Shown: in pieces, positions 8,347 to 18,016 of the stretch
Layout: every line of letters starts with the position of its first letter
Position numbering within the stretch: position 1 is the first letter of the stretch
Assembly (NCBI GenBank): GCA_017640725.1
Contig: JAEPQB010000001.1
Coordinates: 1,488,001 to 1,552,000 of the forward strand
Direction of reading: 5' to 3'
DNA: 64,000 nucleotides
Source of the DNA: Kordiimonadaceae bacterium
GTDB lineage: Bacteria > Pseudomonadota > Alphaproteobacteria > Sphingomonadales > Kordiimonadaceae
Notes under the pieces: model-generated
The model's input: the letters and a program-made list of their open reading frames with translations, nothing else
The model's database searches: none
What the model was told of the DNA's origin: nothing
Position numbers and translations under genes: made by a program

Positions 8347-10062
8347 TTACCGCCGCTTGAGCGGTGCGTTGCCGCCGCGTTTTGGCTTACCGCCAGCCGG
8401 ACGATTGCCGCCCGGCTTGCCGCGTCCACCGGACTTCGAACCAAATGGTTTTGATCCTGCAGGTTTGCCGCGCGTTGGTTTGCCGGCTTTGCCACCACTT
8501 GGGCGCGAAGGCTTACCGCCGGTTCCCCGGTTTGGTCGATCACTCCCCGTGCGGTTTGGCCGATCGCCCGCCGTTCGATTTGGCCGGTCACCCGCACCGC
8601 GGTTTGGTCTGCCTTCCTGGTTGCGACTTGGTCTGCCATCCGCGGGAAGGCTTGCGCGCTCGTCCCTTTTCTGGGGCCGGTCGCCTGCTCGGCTGCGCTG
8701 CTTCTGGTCCTGTGAGCGGGATGTGCGCTCAGAACTGCGGCTGCGCTCATCTTCGCGCTGCGGCCTGCCCTTGTTTTTGTTTGGTTTCTTTGCTCCCGGT
8801 TTTTTGGGGCCTGTGGGCTTTGGCTTGTCGCCAAATTTTTGCGCGCGCTTGCCCTTCAGCTGTTTGGCTTTTTTGGCAGCCACAGCCGGGCGTTTCTTGG
8901 CAGAAATTGAGGCCTTCTTTTTGGCAATCAATCGGTAAGGGTGGTCCTGAATAACCATGATTTCGTCACCGAGAATGGCCTCAATCGCTTTAAGAAGGCG
9001 TGGCTCGTTCTTGCCGCACAGGGTAAAGGCGCGGCCGCTTTTACCGCCACGGGCTGTGCGCCCGATCCGGTGCACATAGCTTTCAGCTTCAACCGGCACA
9101 TCAAAGTTGAACACATGGCTGATGTCCTGCACATCGATGCCGCGCGCTGCCACATCAGTGGCGACAAGATAATCAAAGTCGCCGCGCCGGTAGGCGGCAA
9201 TGGTGCGCTGCCGCAGCTTCTGGGCTTTGTCGCCGTGCAAAGCATCTGCCTTCAGGCCAAGATCGCTTAGGAAGGTCGCGATTTCTTCGGCGTCCCTGCG
9301 TGTGCGTACAAATACGATAGATTTGGTGGGTTCCTCGTTTTCAATCAAATACTGCAGCAAATCGCGCTTCTGGTGACCAGGAACGTGCAGCACAAAGTGA
9401 TCCAGATTGTCGGCAACCGTTGCGCTTGCGGCCACTTCCACCTGCGCGGGTTCATTAAGAAGTGTGTCTTTCAAATCGACAATTGCGTCCGAAAGCGTGG
9501 CTGAGAACATCACTGACTGGTGGGGCCGGTTGATTTTGGCGCTGATTTTTTTGACGTCGTCGACAAATCCGAGGTCCAGCATGCGGTCTGCTTCATCAAG
9601 CACAAAATATTCAACAGCATCTAAAAACACGTTGCCGCGTTTGATGTGGTCCAACAGCCGACCGGGCGTGGAAACCAGAATATCAACACCGCGCCGCAGG
9701 ATGTGCGTTTGCGTGCGATAAGGCGCGCCCCCATAAATGGTGCAACAGCTGGATCGCATGCCAACAGCCAGCTCTTTAATACGGTCTGTTGTCTGGATGG
9801 CAAGCTCACGTGTTGGCGCAAGGATAAGCGCACGCGGCATGTGTGGCTCCGCCCGGTCACTGAAAGTGGCGAGTTTCTCAAGCATCGGGATCACAAAGGC
9901 TGCGGTTTTGCCGCTGCCGGTTTGTGCAACCCCAATCACATCACGGTTCGCCAAAACGAGCGGGATGCTTTCCCGCTGAATGGGTGTGGTTTCAGTGAAT
10001 TTTGCGTGTTCGAGCGCGCGCAGCATGTCGCCGCTGAGCCCAAGGCTCGTAAAATCGGACAT
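8347..10062 (-). CDS. DEAD-box RNA helicase, RhlE-like
   Basis: A 571-residue ATP-dependent RNA helicase for ribosome assembly or RNA turnover. All core motifs are visible: Q motif (F..TTPIQRESIP), Walker A AQTGSGKT (46-53), PTRELAIQ, TPGR, DEAD (156-159), SAT (187-189) and HRIGRTAR (331-338). After about residue 375 comes a long, very basic low-complexity tail with repeated GDRPNR-type units and Gly/Lys/Pro-rich ends, probably disordered and RNA-binding. The start at 10062 is preferred over 10092: GGAAG lies upstream and the protein then begins MSDFTSLGLS, typical of the family. RhlE is the closest class, but several paralogues share this layout. Confidence 0.93.
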   Translation of the reverse strand: MSDFTSLGLSGDMLRALEHAKFTETTPIQRESIPLVLANRDVIGVAQTGSGKTAAFVIPMLEKLATFSDRAEPHMPRALILAPTRELAIQTTDRIKELAVGMRSSCCTIYGGAPYRTQTHILRRGVDILVSTPGRLLDHIKRGNVFLDAVEYFVLDEADRMLDLGFVDDVKKISAKINRPHQSVMFSATLSDAIVDLKDTLLNEPAQVEVAASATVADNLDHFVLHVPGHQKRDLLQYLIENEEPTKSIVFVRTRRDAEEIATFLSDLGLKADALHGDKAQKLRQRTIAAYRRGDFDYLVATDVAARGIDVQDISHVFNFDVPVEAESYVHRIGRTARGGKSGRAFTLCGKNEPRLLKAIEAILGDEIMVIQDHPYRLIAKKKASISAKKRPAVAAKKAKQLKGKRAQKFGDKPKPTGPKKPGAKKPNKNKGRPQREDERSRSSERTSRSQDQKQRSRAGDRPQKRDERASLPADGRPSRNQEGRPNRGAGDRPNRTAGDRPNRTGSDRPNRGTGGKPSRPSGGKAGKPTRGKPAGSKPFGSKSGGRGKPGGNRPAGGKPKRGGNAPLKRR

Positions 10063-10099
10063 TCGTCTTCCAGTCAATTGGGGCAGGTGCATCTGGCAT

Positions 10100-10117
10100 C
10101 CTGCGGTTAACCGCAGG
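10100..10117. promoter_or_regulatory. Perfect 18-base palindrome upstream of the helicase gene
   Basis: cctgcggttaaccgcagg reads identically on both strands. It is flanked by a further pair of arms, ggcat (10095-10099) and atgcc (10121-10125). It lies 38 bases upstream of the helicase start codon, in the expected promoter or leader region. It could be an operator for a dimeric repressor or a leader hairpin. No known regulator site is recognised. Confidence 0.5.
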
Positions 10118-10244
10118 CTTATGCCGGCGGCTGCACCAATTCCCTTAACTGTTGAACATGTCCAAAGCTGCGCGACGTCGCGCGGAAACTGGCAGGCGCG
10201 CGCTTGTGCGCCTTTTTCTTGAGCCTGTCAATGAAATTAGCCTT

Positions 10245-10988
10245 TTAGCGGCTGAGCGTTGTGTCCAGCGCAATAGAGGCCGCCCCGATGATTGGGCCGT
10301 GATAGTAACCCTCATGCATCAAAATCGCCAGATGATCAGCACCGGCTTCCAGGCCCGGTGTCAGGTCGATTTCAATGCTGGTGGCAGAGCCATCCCAATC
10401 AGGCAGCATGTCGGCCAAACGAACCACATTGGTATAGTGCAGTGTACGGCCCTGGTTTTCACCCTCGCCTATTTCAACGGTGGCGTCACCAAGGTACCAT
10501 GCAGTTACAAGGGCCACCGTCTCAGGCACATCGGTCGCCGGCAAATCAAGGCGAATGCGATTGCCGTTTAGTTCAAGAGTGGGAACAACGGTCAGGCGCG
10601 TGTCAGCCTTTGCATCAGAAACCGACTCGCGTATAGCAGACTGGTTAGAGCCCACGCTTTGATACCGCCCGTCAAAAACCATTTGCGGTGTAAATACGCC
10701 GCCCCGACCAAACCGCTTGTTATAGGCAGCCTGGCGCATGGCATTGTGAGGGTGTGCAAAGGTATCTTCCCACCCGAGCCGGTCCCAATAATCAACCGGC
10801 CAGGAAAGAGTGAGCATGCCAGGCCGGTCTCTGAGCGCCTTCAGCGCCGCGTCTGCGGGCGGGCAACTTGAGCAGCCTTGGCTCGTGAACAGTTCAACAA
10901 CAGTTGGCCGGTCAGCTTCTTGCGCCACCACCGCCGTTGTCAGGAACAAACTCGCAACTATACTAAGAACGTTTTTCATCATGCCCAT
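10245..10988 (-). CDS. DUF1223 family exported thiol protein
   Basis: About 248 residues, starting with a Sec signal peptide (NVLSIVASLFLTTAVVAQ). The mature protein opens with VVELFTSQGCSSCPPAD, the DUF1223 signature, whose Cys39-x-x-Cys42 pair sits like a thioredoxin-fold active site. Later phrases DYWDRLGWEDTFAHP and RFGRGGVFTPQMVFDGR are also typical. The family's role is not settled; a periplasmic redox role is inferred from the motif and the signal. Three ATGs lie close together (10988, 10982, 10979) and none has a strong ribosome binding site. Confidence 0.85.
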   Translation of the reverse strand: MGMMKNVLSIVASLFLTTAVVAQEADRPTVVELFTSQGCSSCPPADAALKALRDRPGMLTLSWPVDYWDRLGWEDTFAHPHNAMRQAAYNKRFGRGGVFTPQMVFDGRYQSVGSNQSAIRESVSDAKADTRLTVVPTLELNGNRIRLDLPATDVPETVALVTAWYLGDATVEIGEGENQGRTLHYTNVVRLADMLPDWDGSATSIEIDLTPGLEAGADHLAILMHEGYYHGPIIGAASIALDTTLSR

Positions 10989-11391
10989 AAGGTAAGAATT
11001 GTGGGCGTCACGTACCAATCACCTGTGTGTTACAGGCCAAAACTGGCACCTTCCCCCCTGATTCCCTCAATTTTTAAACAAAAATGTTTGCAGTTGTGAA
11101 GCCTTTTCCGGTCTGCGTAACGGCAACGTGAGGTTTTGGACAGGGGGTGACAAAACCGCAAAGGGGTGAAAAACATTCTGATGCACAATGGATCAGCGTT
11201 AACCAGTTGCTCAAGAATTCAGACTATGGTCCGCAATTGTCACTTGTTGTTCTGCTCATAAGAACTTATACGCTTGTGGGCACTTTCAAGATTGTGTTGT
11301 CAACCGTGCGCGACGGTTGGGACATTGAGAGTGGCAAGGCTGAGGGGGAGCCGCAGGTCCTGTATTTAGATTTGGCAATGGTGCCGACCCG
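10989..11391. other. Intergenic stretch between DUF1223 and PAS-type genes
   Basis: About 400 bases without a convincing gene. The part at 11040-11100 is AT-rich and could hold the divergent promoters. A hairpin with 7-base-pair arms (ggttttg at 11132-11138, caaaacc at 11151-11157) lies in the middle. An open frame from GTG at 11147 runs through and into the PAS gene in another frame, but it has no family resemblance and a poorly spaced ribosome binding site. Confidence 0.5.
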
Positions 11392-11958
11392 ATGCAGGTA
11401 CGACGGATTGGTTGCCTTGTTATGCTTTTTGCCACGGCTCAAAAAACAGTTCAGTCGAGACATGTTGAGGTTTTGCCTCGCCGATACGGCGAGAGCCACT
11501 TTTACGACCTCACCCATGGTGTTCCAGACATTTCACCTTTTGGTTTCATACTGGAACGGTTTCAGCAAAAAGCAGCTGGCCGCATCATGCCCGCTTGGCG
11601 CGATTTTAAAATCCAGGATTTGGTGGGCTGGCACGCCGACATGATTCTGATCGAAGTGCTGCCGGACCAGCGAGACGGTCATTGCCGCATTGTCGGTGAT
11701 CGCATTGGACCACACTTTGCTCAAATTGTGCGCCAGAACCGCAAGCTAAGCGACTCTGGTAGCCCTATGGTTAGCAAGCTGTTGCAACATTTTGACCGGC
11801 TGCTTTCTACCCCGGCGGTCGCCCATTTTAATGGCCGTATCGACTATGAGGGTAAGGACCATGTTTCGCTTGAAATGTTGGATCTGCCACTGGCGGACAA
11901 GAATGGCACGCCCCGCTATGTGCTGTCGTTCGGCCGAAAGTTGAGAACCAACCGGTAG
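11392..11958 (+). CDS. PAS_5-type domain protein
   Basis: A protein of up to 188 residues. From about residue 50 it resembles the alphaproteobacterial PAS_5 (DUF) proteins: a helix ending in GRIMPAWRDFKIQDL, then WHADMILIEVLP, then RIVGDRIGPHF, and a late strand RYVLSFGRKL. This is a stand-alone sensor-like domain with no output domain attached. The start is uncertain: ATGs at 11392 and 11422 are both possible and neither has a clear ribosome binding site. The ligand is unknown. Confidence 0.72.
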   Translation: MQVRRIGCLVMLFATAQKTVQSRHVEVLPRRYGESHFYDLTHGVPDISPFGFILERFQQKAAGRIMPAWRDFKIQDLVGWHADMILIEVLPDQRDGHCRIVGDRIGPHFAQIVRQNRKLSDSGSPMVSKLLQHFDRLLSTPAVAHFNGRIDYEGKDHVSLEMLDLPLADKNGTPRYVLSFGRKLRTNR

Positions 11959-11986
11959 GTCACCAGCAATCCGGGTTTGATACTAG

Positions 11987-12014
11987 AAAAGGGCGACCGA
12001 TGGGCCGCCCTTTT
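11987..12014. terminator. Bidirectional intrinsic terminator
   Basis: aaaagggcg (11987-11995) pairs with cgccctttt (12006-12014) around a 10-base loop. A-tract and T-tract flank the G/C core, so it can act on both strands. It lies exactly between the convergent PAS-type gene and acnA. Confidence 0.8.
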
Positions 12015-12036
12015 GCGTTGAACTCGTTGAAATGAC

Positions 12037-14718
12037 CTAGTCTGCAAGGCGCCTCAGCACATAATGCAAGATGCCGCCGTTTTTATAATATTCCACTTCG
12101 TTTTCGGTATCGATCCGGCACAGGGCGGTGATCTCCTTTGAAGACCCATCTTCATAATGAACAGTTACTTTCACGTCCTGGCGTGGCTCGATTGAGCCCG
12201 AAATGCCGGTCACGTCAAATGTTTCGGTCCCTGTAAGGCCGAGGCTCTCGCGGCCTTCGCCGTTTTTGAACTGCAGCGGCAGCACACCCATACCAACCAG
12301 GTTGGAGCGGTGGATGCGCTCAAAGCTTTCGACCAATACGGCTTTTACGCCCAGCAGAATGGTGCCCTTGGCGGCCCAGTCCCGGCTAGAGCCCGTGCCA
12401 TATTCCTTGCCACCCACCACAACAAGCGGTGTGCCAACGTCGGCATATTTCATGGCGGCGTCATAAATGCTCATCACCTCGCCAGAGGGCTGGTGCGTGG
12501 TCCATCCGCCCTCGGTGCCGGGCGCCATCAGGTTGCGCAGGCGGATGTTGGCGAACGTGCCGCGCATCATCACTTCATGGTTGCCGCGACGGGAGCCGTA
12601 GGAATTGAAGTCTTTGCGCTCTACCCCGTTTTCCTGAAGATACTGGCCTGCTGGACTGTCTGGCTTAATAGCACCTGCCGGGCTGATGTGGTCGGTGGTG
12701 ATGCTGTGCCCCAGAAGGGCGAGCGGGCGAGCGCCCATGATGTCTGCCGTGTCGGCAACTTGCTTGCCCATGCCTTGGAAGAAGGGTGGGTGCTGGATGT
12801 AGGTGGAAGTGTCACTCCACTCATAGGTTTTGCCTTCAGACACTTTGATCGCTTGCCACTCGGCAGTACCTGTGAACACGTCAGCGTAACGCTCGATAAA
12901 CATCTGGCGCGTTAGCGATGCATTGACGGCCGCGTCGATCTCATCGCTCGATGGCCACAAGTCCTTGAGGTACACGTCATTGCCGTCCTTATCCTTTGCA
13001 ATTGGGTCAGTGGTGATGTTGATTTTCATCGAGCCCGCGAGCGCATATGCGACCACGAGCGGCGGTGACGCCAGATAGTTGGCACGGATGTCCTGGCTGA
13101 TGCGCCCCTCAAAGTTTCGGTTACCCGACGACACGCTGGTGCACACCATATCGTTGTCGTTGATGGTTTTGGAAATGGGCGGTGCAAGCGGGCCGGAGTT
13201 ACCGATGCAGGTGGTGCAGCCATAACCAACCAGGTTGAAGCCAAGCGCATCCAAATGCTCAGTAAGGCCGGCCTTATCAAGATAGTCTGTCACCACTTGC
13301 GAGCCCGGTGCGAGCGACGTTTTCACCCAGGGTTTGCGCTGCATGCCAAGTTCATTGGCTTTTTTGGCGACCAGTCCTGCCGCAATCAGCACATCCGGGT
13401 TTGATGTATTGGTGCAGCTGGTGATGGCGGCAATGCACACGTCACCATGGTTGAGTTTATAGTCTTCACCGTCGACGCTGTAGCCGTTTTCATCGCCCAG
13501 TTTGCCAAAGTCCTTGAGCACACCATCAAATGCCGTGTCCGCTACGGCGAGCTCAACCCGGTCTTGCGGGCGCTTGGGCCCGGCGAGTGACGGCGCCACG
13601 GTAGAGATATCAAGCTCCAGCGTGTCGGTGAAAATCGGGTCCGTTGAGCCTGGGCCACGCCACAGGCCCTGCTCTTTGGCGTACGCTTCGACAAGATTGA
13701 TGGTGTCTTCGTCGCGACCGGTGAATTCAAGGTAATCGAGTGTGCGCTGGGAGATCGGGAAAAAGCCGCAGGTGGCACCGTATTCGGGCCCCATGTTAGC
13801 GATGGTGGCCTGGTCAGCGAGCGTGAGCTCATCAAGGCCGTCACCGTAGAATTCTACAAACTTGCCCACCACACCTTTTTCACGCAGCATTTGCACTACG
13901 GTCAGCACCAGGTCTGTTGCCGTAATGCCTTCCCGCAGCTTGCCGGTGAGTTTGAAGCCGATCACCTCGGGGATGAGCATAGAGATAGGCTGACCAAGCA
14001 TCGCGGCTTCGGCCTCAATGCCGCCAACACCCCAGCCGAGCACGGCAAGGCCATTGATCATGGTGGTGTGGCTATCGGTGCCAACGCATGTGTCAGGGTA
14101 GGCAATGGTTTTGCCGTCCGCACCTTCGGTCGTCCAAACCGTGTCAGCGATATATTCGAGGTTCACCTGGTGGCAGATGCCGGTGCCAGGTGGCACAGCA
14201 TTGAAGTTATTGAGGGCTCCCTGCCCCCACTTGAGGAACTCATAGCGCTCTTTATTACGCTCCATCTCAAGGTCGACATTTTGCTTGAAGGCCTGCGCAG
14301 TGCCAAACTTGTCCACCATCACCGAATGGTCGATCACCAGATCGACCTGTGCCAGCGGGTTAATCAGCTCCGGGTCGCCGCCCAGGTCCACCATCGCGGC
14401 CCGCATGGCCGCGAGGTCAACAACTGCTGGCACGCCGGTGAAATCCTGCATCAAGACGCGGGCCGGTCGGTAATCAATCTCGTGATTGATTTTGCCGTCC
14501 TTCTGCCAGTCTGCGAGGGCTTGAATGTCTTCGGTTTTGACACTCACCCCGTCCTCGAACCGCAAGAGGTTCTCCAAGAGCACTTTCAAGGTGTAGGGCA
14601 GGCGAGAGACATCGCCGATTTTATCGGCGGCGGCGCTAAGGCTGAAATAATCATACTCGTTGCCGTCTACATTTAGCGTGCGGCGGGTGTTCAGGGTGTC
14701 TTGTCCGACGTTTGACAT
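12037..14718 (-). CDS. acnA: Aconitate hydratase A
   Basis: Interconverts citrate and isocitrate in the TCA cycle. At 893 residues it is the standard AcnA/IRP1-type length. The 4Fe-4S cysteines lie in [12 protein letters not shown] and in [14 protein letters not shown]. Other active-site stretches are [21 protein letters not shown] and, in the swivelling domain, [20 protein letters not shown] precedes the ATG with 9-base spacing. It is transcribed away from acnB, with only 220 bases between the two starts. The region downstream holds a bidirectional terminator. Confidence 0.97.
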   Translation of the reverse strand: MSNVGQDTLNTRRTLNVDGNEYDYFSLSAAADKIGDVSRLPYTLKVLLENLLRFEDGVSVKTEDIQALADWQKDGKINHEIDYRPARVLMQDFTGVPAVVDLAAMRAAMVDLGGDPELINPLAQVDLVIDHSVMVDKFGTAQAFKQNVDLEMERNKERYEFLKWGQGALNNFNAVPPGTGICHQVNLEYIADTVWTTEGADGKTIAYPDTCVGTDSHTTMINGLAVLGWGVGGIEAEAAMLGQPISMLIPEVIGFKLTGKLREGITATDLVLTVVQMLREKGVVGKFVEFYGDGLDELTLADQATIANMGPEYGATCGFFPISQRTLDYLEFTGRDEDTINLVEAYAKEQGLWRGPGSTDPIFTDTLELDISTVAPSLAGPKRPQDRVELAVADTAFDGVLKDFGKLGDENGYSVDGEDYKLNHGDVCIAAITSCTNTSNPDVLIAAGLVAKKANELGMQRKPWVKTSLAPGSQVVTDYLDKAGLTEHLDALGFNLVGYGCTTCIGNSGPLAPPISKTINDNDMVCTSVSSGNRNFEGRISQDIRANYLASPPLVVAYALAGSMKINITTDPIAKDKDGNDVYLKDLWPSSDEIDAAVNASLTRQMFIERYADVFTGTAEWQAIKVSEGKTYEWSDTSTYIQHPPFFQGMGKQVADTADIMGARPLALLGHSITTDHISPAGAIKPDSPAGQYLQENGVERKDFNSYGSRRGNHEVMMRGTFANIRLRNLMAPGTEGGWTTHQPSGEVMSIYDAAMKYADVGTPLVVVGGKEYGTGSSRDWAAKGTILLGVKAVLVESFERIHRSNLVGMGVLPLQFKNGEGRESLGLTGTETFDVTGISGSIEPRQDVKVTVHYEDGSSKEITALCRIDTENEVEYYKNGGILHYVLRRLAD

Positions 14719-14822
14719 ACGTTCAAGGCCTCCGTTGGTTGGATTTCAGAAAAGCGTACGTGGCTACGGCACGCTAAGGTATGAAAATTGGCCGAAAACC
14801 GACGTTTTCCAGCCGATGTTTC

Positions 14823-14851
14823 TTGCAAGCGCGACTTTGTTGAAATAGTAT
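14823..14851 (+). promoter_or_regulatory. Candidate sigma-70-type promoter for acnB
   Basis: TTGCAA (14823-14828) and TAGTAT (14846-14851) are separated by 17 bases, in the acnA-acnB spacer and about 90 bases upstream of the acnB start. The match to the housekeeping consensus is fair. I could not find an equally good promoter for acnA on the other strand. Confidence 0.4.
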
Positions 14852-14938
14852 CCGCGCCGGCCAGCTGTACCCTTGCTTGGCAGACGCTTCTGCAGCCCGG
14901 GTTCAAGTTTCATATAACACTTTTTTGTCAGGAAAGTC

Positions 14939-17719
14939 ATGAGTTTGTACACCGAATATCTCGATGAGATCGAAACCAGAAAACTCCAGGGTTTGAACCC
15001 AAAGCCTGTGGAAGATAGCGCGCTTGTGAAAGAGCTGATTGCCAATATCACCGACGCGGGAAGCGAGCACAGAAAACAGTCACTGGACTTTTTCATCTAC
15101 AATACGCTGCCCGGCACCACGAGTGCTGCTGGCGCGAAGGCCGCTTTCCTGAAAGATATCATTCTCGGGAACGCGACGGTTGAAGAGATCTCGGTTGAAC
15201 TCGCGTTTGAGCTGCTGTCGCACATGAAAGGCGGCCCGTCTGTTGAGGTTCTCCTGGACCTTGCGCTCGGTGATGACGCTGGCACTGCGGCACAAGCTGC
15301 AGACGTTTTGAAAACGCAAGTGTTCCTTTATGAAGCGGACACCGACCGCCTGGCGGCCGCGCACGCTGCGGGCAACGCGGTAGCAACAGGCATCCTTGAG
15401 AGCTACGCCAAGGCAGAGTTTTTCACCAAACTCCCTGACATCGAAGAAGAAATTAAAGTCGTCACTTACATCTCTGCCGAGGGTGACGTTTCAACCGATC
15501 TTTTGTCGCCTGGCAATCAGGCGCACTCGCGCTCTGACCGGGAACTGCACGGCAAATGCATGATCTCTGAAGAGGCGCAGGCCGAAATTCAGGAGCTTCA
15601 AAAAGCGCATCCTGACGCGCGTGTGATGCTGGTTGCAGAAAAAGGCACCATGGGTGTGGGCTCAAGCCGTATGTCCGGCGTGAACAATGTGGCGCTTTGG
15701 ACCGGTAAACAGGCAAGCCCTTATGTGCCGTTTGTAAACATTGCGCCAATTGTGGGCGGCACCAACGGCATTTCACCCATCTTCCTGACAACAGTGGGTG
15801 TAACCGGCGGCATCGGTATTGACCTCAAAAACTGGGTCAAAAAACTGGACGCAGACGGCAGTGTTGTTCTCGACGAAAACGACGACCCTGTTCTCGAGCA
15901 GGTTTTCTCAGTTGATAATGGCACGGTGCTGACCATAAACACCAAAACCCAGAAGCTTTATAGCGAAGCGGGCGAAGAGCTGGTGGACATCTCTTCTGCG
16001 CTCACGCCGCAGAAAGTTGAATTTATTAAAGCGGGCGGTTCCTACGCCATTGTGTTTGGCAAGAAGCTTCAGAGCTTTGCCGCGGAAACGCTGGGCGTTG
16101 AGAAGCCGGCCGTTTTTGCTGCGTCCCAGGAAATCAGCCATGAAGGCCAAGGCCTGACCGCGGTGGAGAAAATCTTTAACCGCAACGCTGTTGGCGTTAG
16201 CACCGATGCCCCATTGCATGCGGGTTCTGATGTGCGCGTGAAAGTGAACATTGTTGGCTCGCAGGACACCACCGGCCTGATGACCAGCCAGGAGCTGGAA
16301 GCCATGGCTGCTACCATCATTTCACCAACGGTGGACGGTGCTTATCAGTCAGGCTGTCATACGGCATCAGTTTGGGACAAAAAAGCCCAGGCTAACATTC
16401 CAAAGCTGATGAGTTTCATGAACAAGTTTGGCCTGATCACCGCCCGTGACCCCAAGGACCAGTACCACGCCATGACCGACGTGATCCATAAGGTCCTGAA
16501 CGATATCACGGTTGACGATTGGTCTGTGATCATCGGCGGCGACAGCCACACGCGCATGTCCAAAGGCGTGGCGTTTGGGGCCGACTCAGGCACTGTGGCA
16601 CTCGCGCTTGCGACCGGTGAAGCCACCATGCCAATCCCAGAATCAGTGAAAGTGACTTTCAAAGGCACGCTTCAGGATCACATGGATTTCCGCGACGTGG
16701 TGCATGCCACTCAGGCGCAGATGCTCAAGGAATTTGGCGACAATGTCTTCCAGGGCCGTGTGATTGAAGTGCATATCGGCACATTGCTCGCTGACCAGGC
16801 CTTCACCTTCACCGACTGGACAGCCGAGATGAAGGCCAAGGCATCCATTTGTATCTCTGAGGACGCGACCCTGATCGAGTCGCTCGAGATCGCAAAAAGC
16901 CGTATCCAGATCATGATCGACAAGGGCATGGACAATGCCGCAGGTACGCTTCAGGGCCTGATTGATATCGCCAACAATCGTATTGGCGAGATCAAATCCG
17001 GTGCGCGCCCTGCCCTGACGCCAGACGACAATGCTGAGTATTTTGCTGAGTTCACGGTTGATCTGGATGAAGTTGCAGAACCGATGATTGCCGACCCGGA
17101 CGTTAACAACGCCGACGTTTCCAAGCGCTACACCCACGACACCATCCGTCCGGTTTCCTACTATGGCGGTGACAAGAAAGTGGACCTTGGTTTCGTGGGT
17201 TCTTGCATGGTGCACAAGGGCGATATGAAGATTGTGGCGCACATGCTCAAGAACTTGGAAAAACAGGGCGACGTGAAGTTTAACGCGCCGCTGGTGATCG
17301 CGCCGCCAACCTACAACATCGTTGACGAGCTGAAAGAAGAGGGCGACTGGGCCGTTCTTCAAAAGTATGCAGGCTTCGAGTTTGATGACGACGCACCCAA
17401 AAACGATGCGCGCACCGAATATGAAAACATCCTCTATCTGGAGCGCCCCGGCTGTAACCTTTGCATGGGTAACCAGGAAAAAGCCGGCAAGGGTGACACA
17501 GTGATGGCGACATCAACGCGCCTCTTCAAAGGCCGTGTGGTAGAAGACTCGGACGAGAAAAAGGGCGAATCGCTCTTGGCCTCCACGCCGGTTGTAGTGC
17601 TTTCAACCATTCTGGGCCGCACGCCAAGCGTCGAGGAATACAAAGCAGCGGTGGATGGCATCACGCTCACGAAGTTTGCGCCGCCACTTGGTAAAGCGCC
17701 GGTTACGCACCAGCTTTAA
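14939..17719 (+). CDS. acnB: Aconitate hydratase B (bifunctional with 2-methylisocitrate dehydratase)
   Basis: The second, structurally distinct aconitase. At 926 residues it is longer than the roughly 865-residue enterobacterial AcnB. It has the N-terminal HEAT-like domain (residues 1-160), then the swivelling domain placed before the catalytic core, as is specific to AcnB (SPGNQAHSRSDRELHGKCM). Catalytic stretches are YQSGCHTASVWD and GGDSHTRMSKGVAFGADSG, and the Fe-S cysteines are in GFVGSCMVH and ERPGCNLCMGN. AGGAAAG precedes the ATG. A strong terminator follows the stop. The enzyme may also act in the methylcitrate cycle, but no prp genes lie nearby. Confidence 0.96.
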   Translation: MSLYTEYLDEIETRKLQGLNPKPVEDSALVKELIANITDAGSEHRKQSLDFFIYNTLPGTTSAAGAKAAFLKDIILGNATVEEISVELAFELLSHMKGGPSVEVLLDLALGDDAGTAAQAADVLKTQVFLYEADTDRLAAAHAAGNAVATGILESYAKAEFFTKLPDIEEEIKVVTYISAEGDVSTDLLSPGNQAHSRSDRELHGKCMISEEAQAEIQELQKAHPDARVMLVAEKGTMGVGSSRMSGVNNVALWTGKQASPYVPFVNIAPIVGGTNGISPIFLTTVGVTGGIGIDLKNWVKKLDADGSVVLDENDDPVLEQVFSVDNGTVLTINTKTQKLYSEAGEELVDISSALTPQKVEFIKAGGSYAIVFGKKLQSFAAETLGVEKPAVFAASQEISHEGQGLTAVEKIFNRNAVGVSTDAPLHAGSDVRVKVNIVGSQDTTGLMTSQELEAMAATIISPTVDGAYQSGCHTASVWDKKAQANIPKLMSFMNKFGLITARDPKDQYHAMTDVIHKVLNDITVDDWSVIIGGDSHTRMSKGVAFGADSGTVALALATGEATMPIPESVKVTFKGTLQDHMDFRDVVHATQAQMLKEFGDNVFQGRVIEVHIGTLLADQAFTFTDWTAEMKAKASICISEDATLIESLEIAKSRIQIMIDKGMDNAAGTLQGLIDIANNRIGEIKSGARPALTPDDNAEYFAEFTVDLDEVAEPMIADPDVNNADVSKRYTHDTIRPVSYYGGDKKVDLGFVGSCMVHKGDMKIVAHMLKNLEKQGDVKFNAPLVIAPPTYNIVDELKEEGDWAVLQKYAGFEFDDDAPKNDARTEYENILYLERPGCNLCMGNQEKAGKGDTVMATSTRLFKGRVVEDSDEKKGESLLASTPVVVLSTILGRTPSVEEYKAAVDGITLTKFAPPLGKAPVTHQL

Positions 17720-17758
17720 GCCAATTCAGCAACCATCCGGTTGCACCCAAAAAAATGC

Positions 17759-17792
17759 AAAGCAGCGTACCTGGTGGTGCGCTGCTTTTTTT
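17759..17792 (+). terminator. Intrinsic terminator of acnB
   Basis: aaagcagcg (17759-17767) pairs with cgctgcttt (17780-17788), followed by a T-tract up to 17792. It starts 40 bases after the acnB stop. Confidence 0.85.
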
Positions 17793-17910
17793 GTGTGCGC
17801 CAAAGTTACCCAGATTTGATCATTTTTCTGCCTTAAACCGGCGCGACCTTGGCCCCGTTAAAAAAACAGCTACTGCGCACAAGACGCAGAATAAAAGCAA
17901 GGAACGGGCG

Positions 17911-18009
17911 ATGGCTGAGTTGATGACAATCGAGACACTGATGGCACTAATACTGCCACTTATCGTGGCCGCAGGCCTGCTGCACAGCCGCCGCCAGATG
18001 ATGCGTTAG
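17911..18009 (+). CDS. 32-residue single-span membrane protein
   Basis: A very small open frame with unusually good coding signs. AAGGA lies at 17899-17903 with 7 bases to the ATG. The product begins MAELMTIETLMALILPLIV, has one hydrophobic helix (about residues 9-24), and ends in a positively charged tail (HSRRQMMR), which predicts N-out/C-in placement. It stands alone after the acnB terminator and ends 7 bases from a convergent gene. I do not recognise a family; small proteins of this shape often modulate a membrane enzyme. Confidence 0.55.
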   Translation: MAELMTIETLMALILPLIVAAGLLHSRRQMMR

Positions 18010-18016
18010 GTACCGC

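Noticed and set aside
11147-11644. Open frame of 165 codons upstream of and overlapping the PAS-type gene
   Set aside because: No family resemblance, GTG start without a spaced ribosome binding site, and its second half lies in another frame of the PAS-type gene.
13891-14676. 261-codon frame opposite acnA
   Set aside because: Fully contained in acnA on the other strand, with no recognisable domain.
16643-17362. 239-codon frame opposite acnB
   Set aside because: Shadow of the acnB coding sequence; the catalytic motifs of acnB occupy the region.
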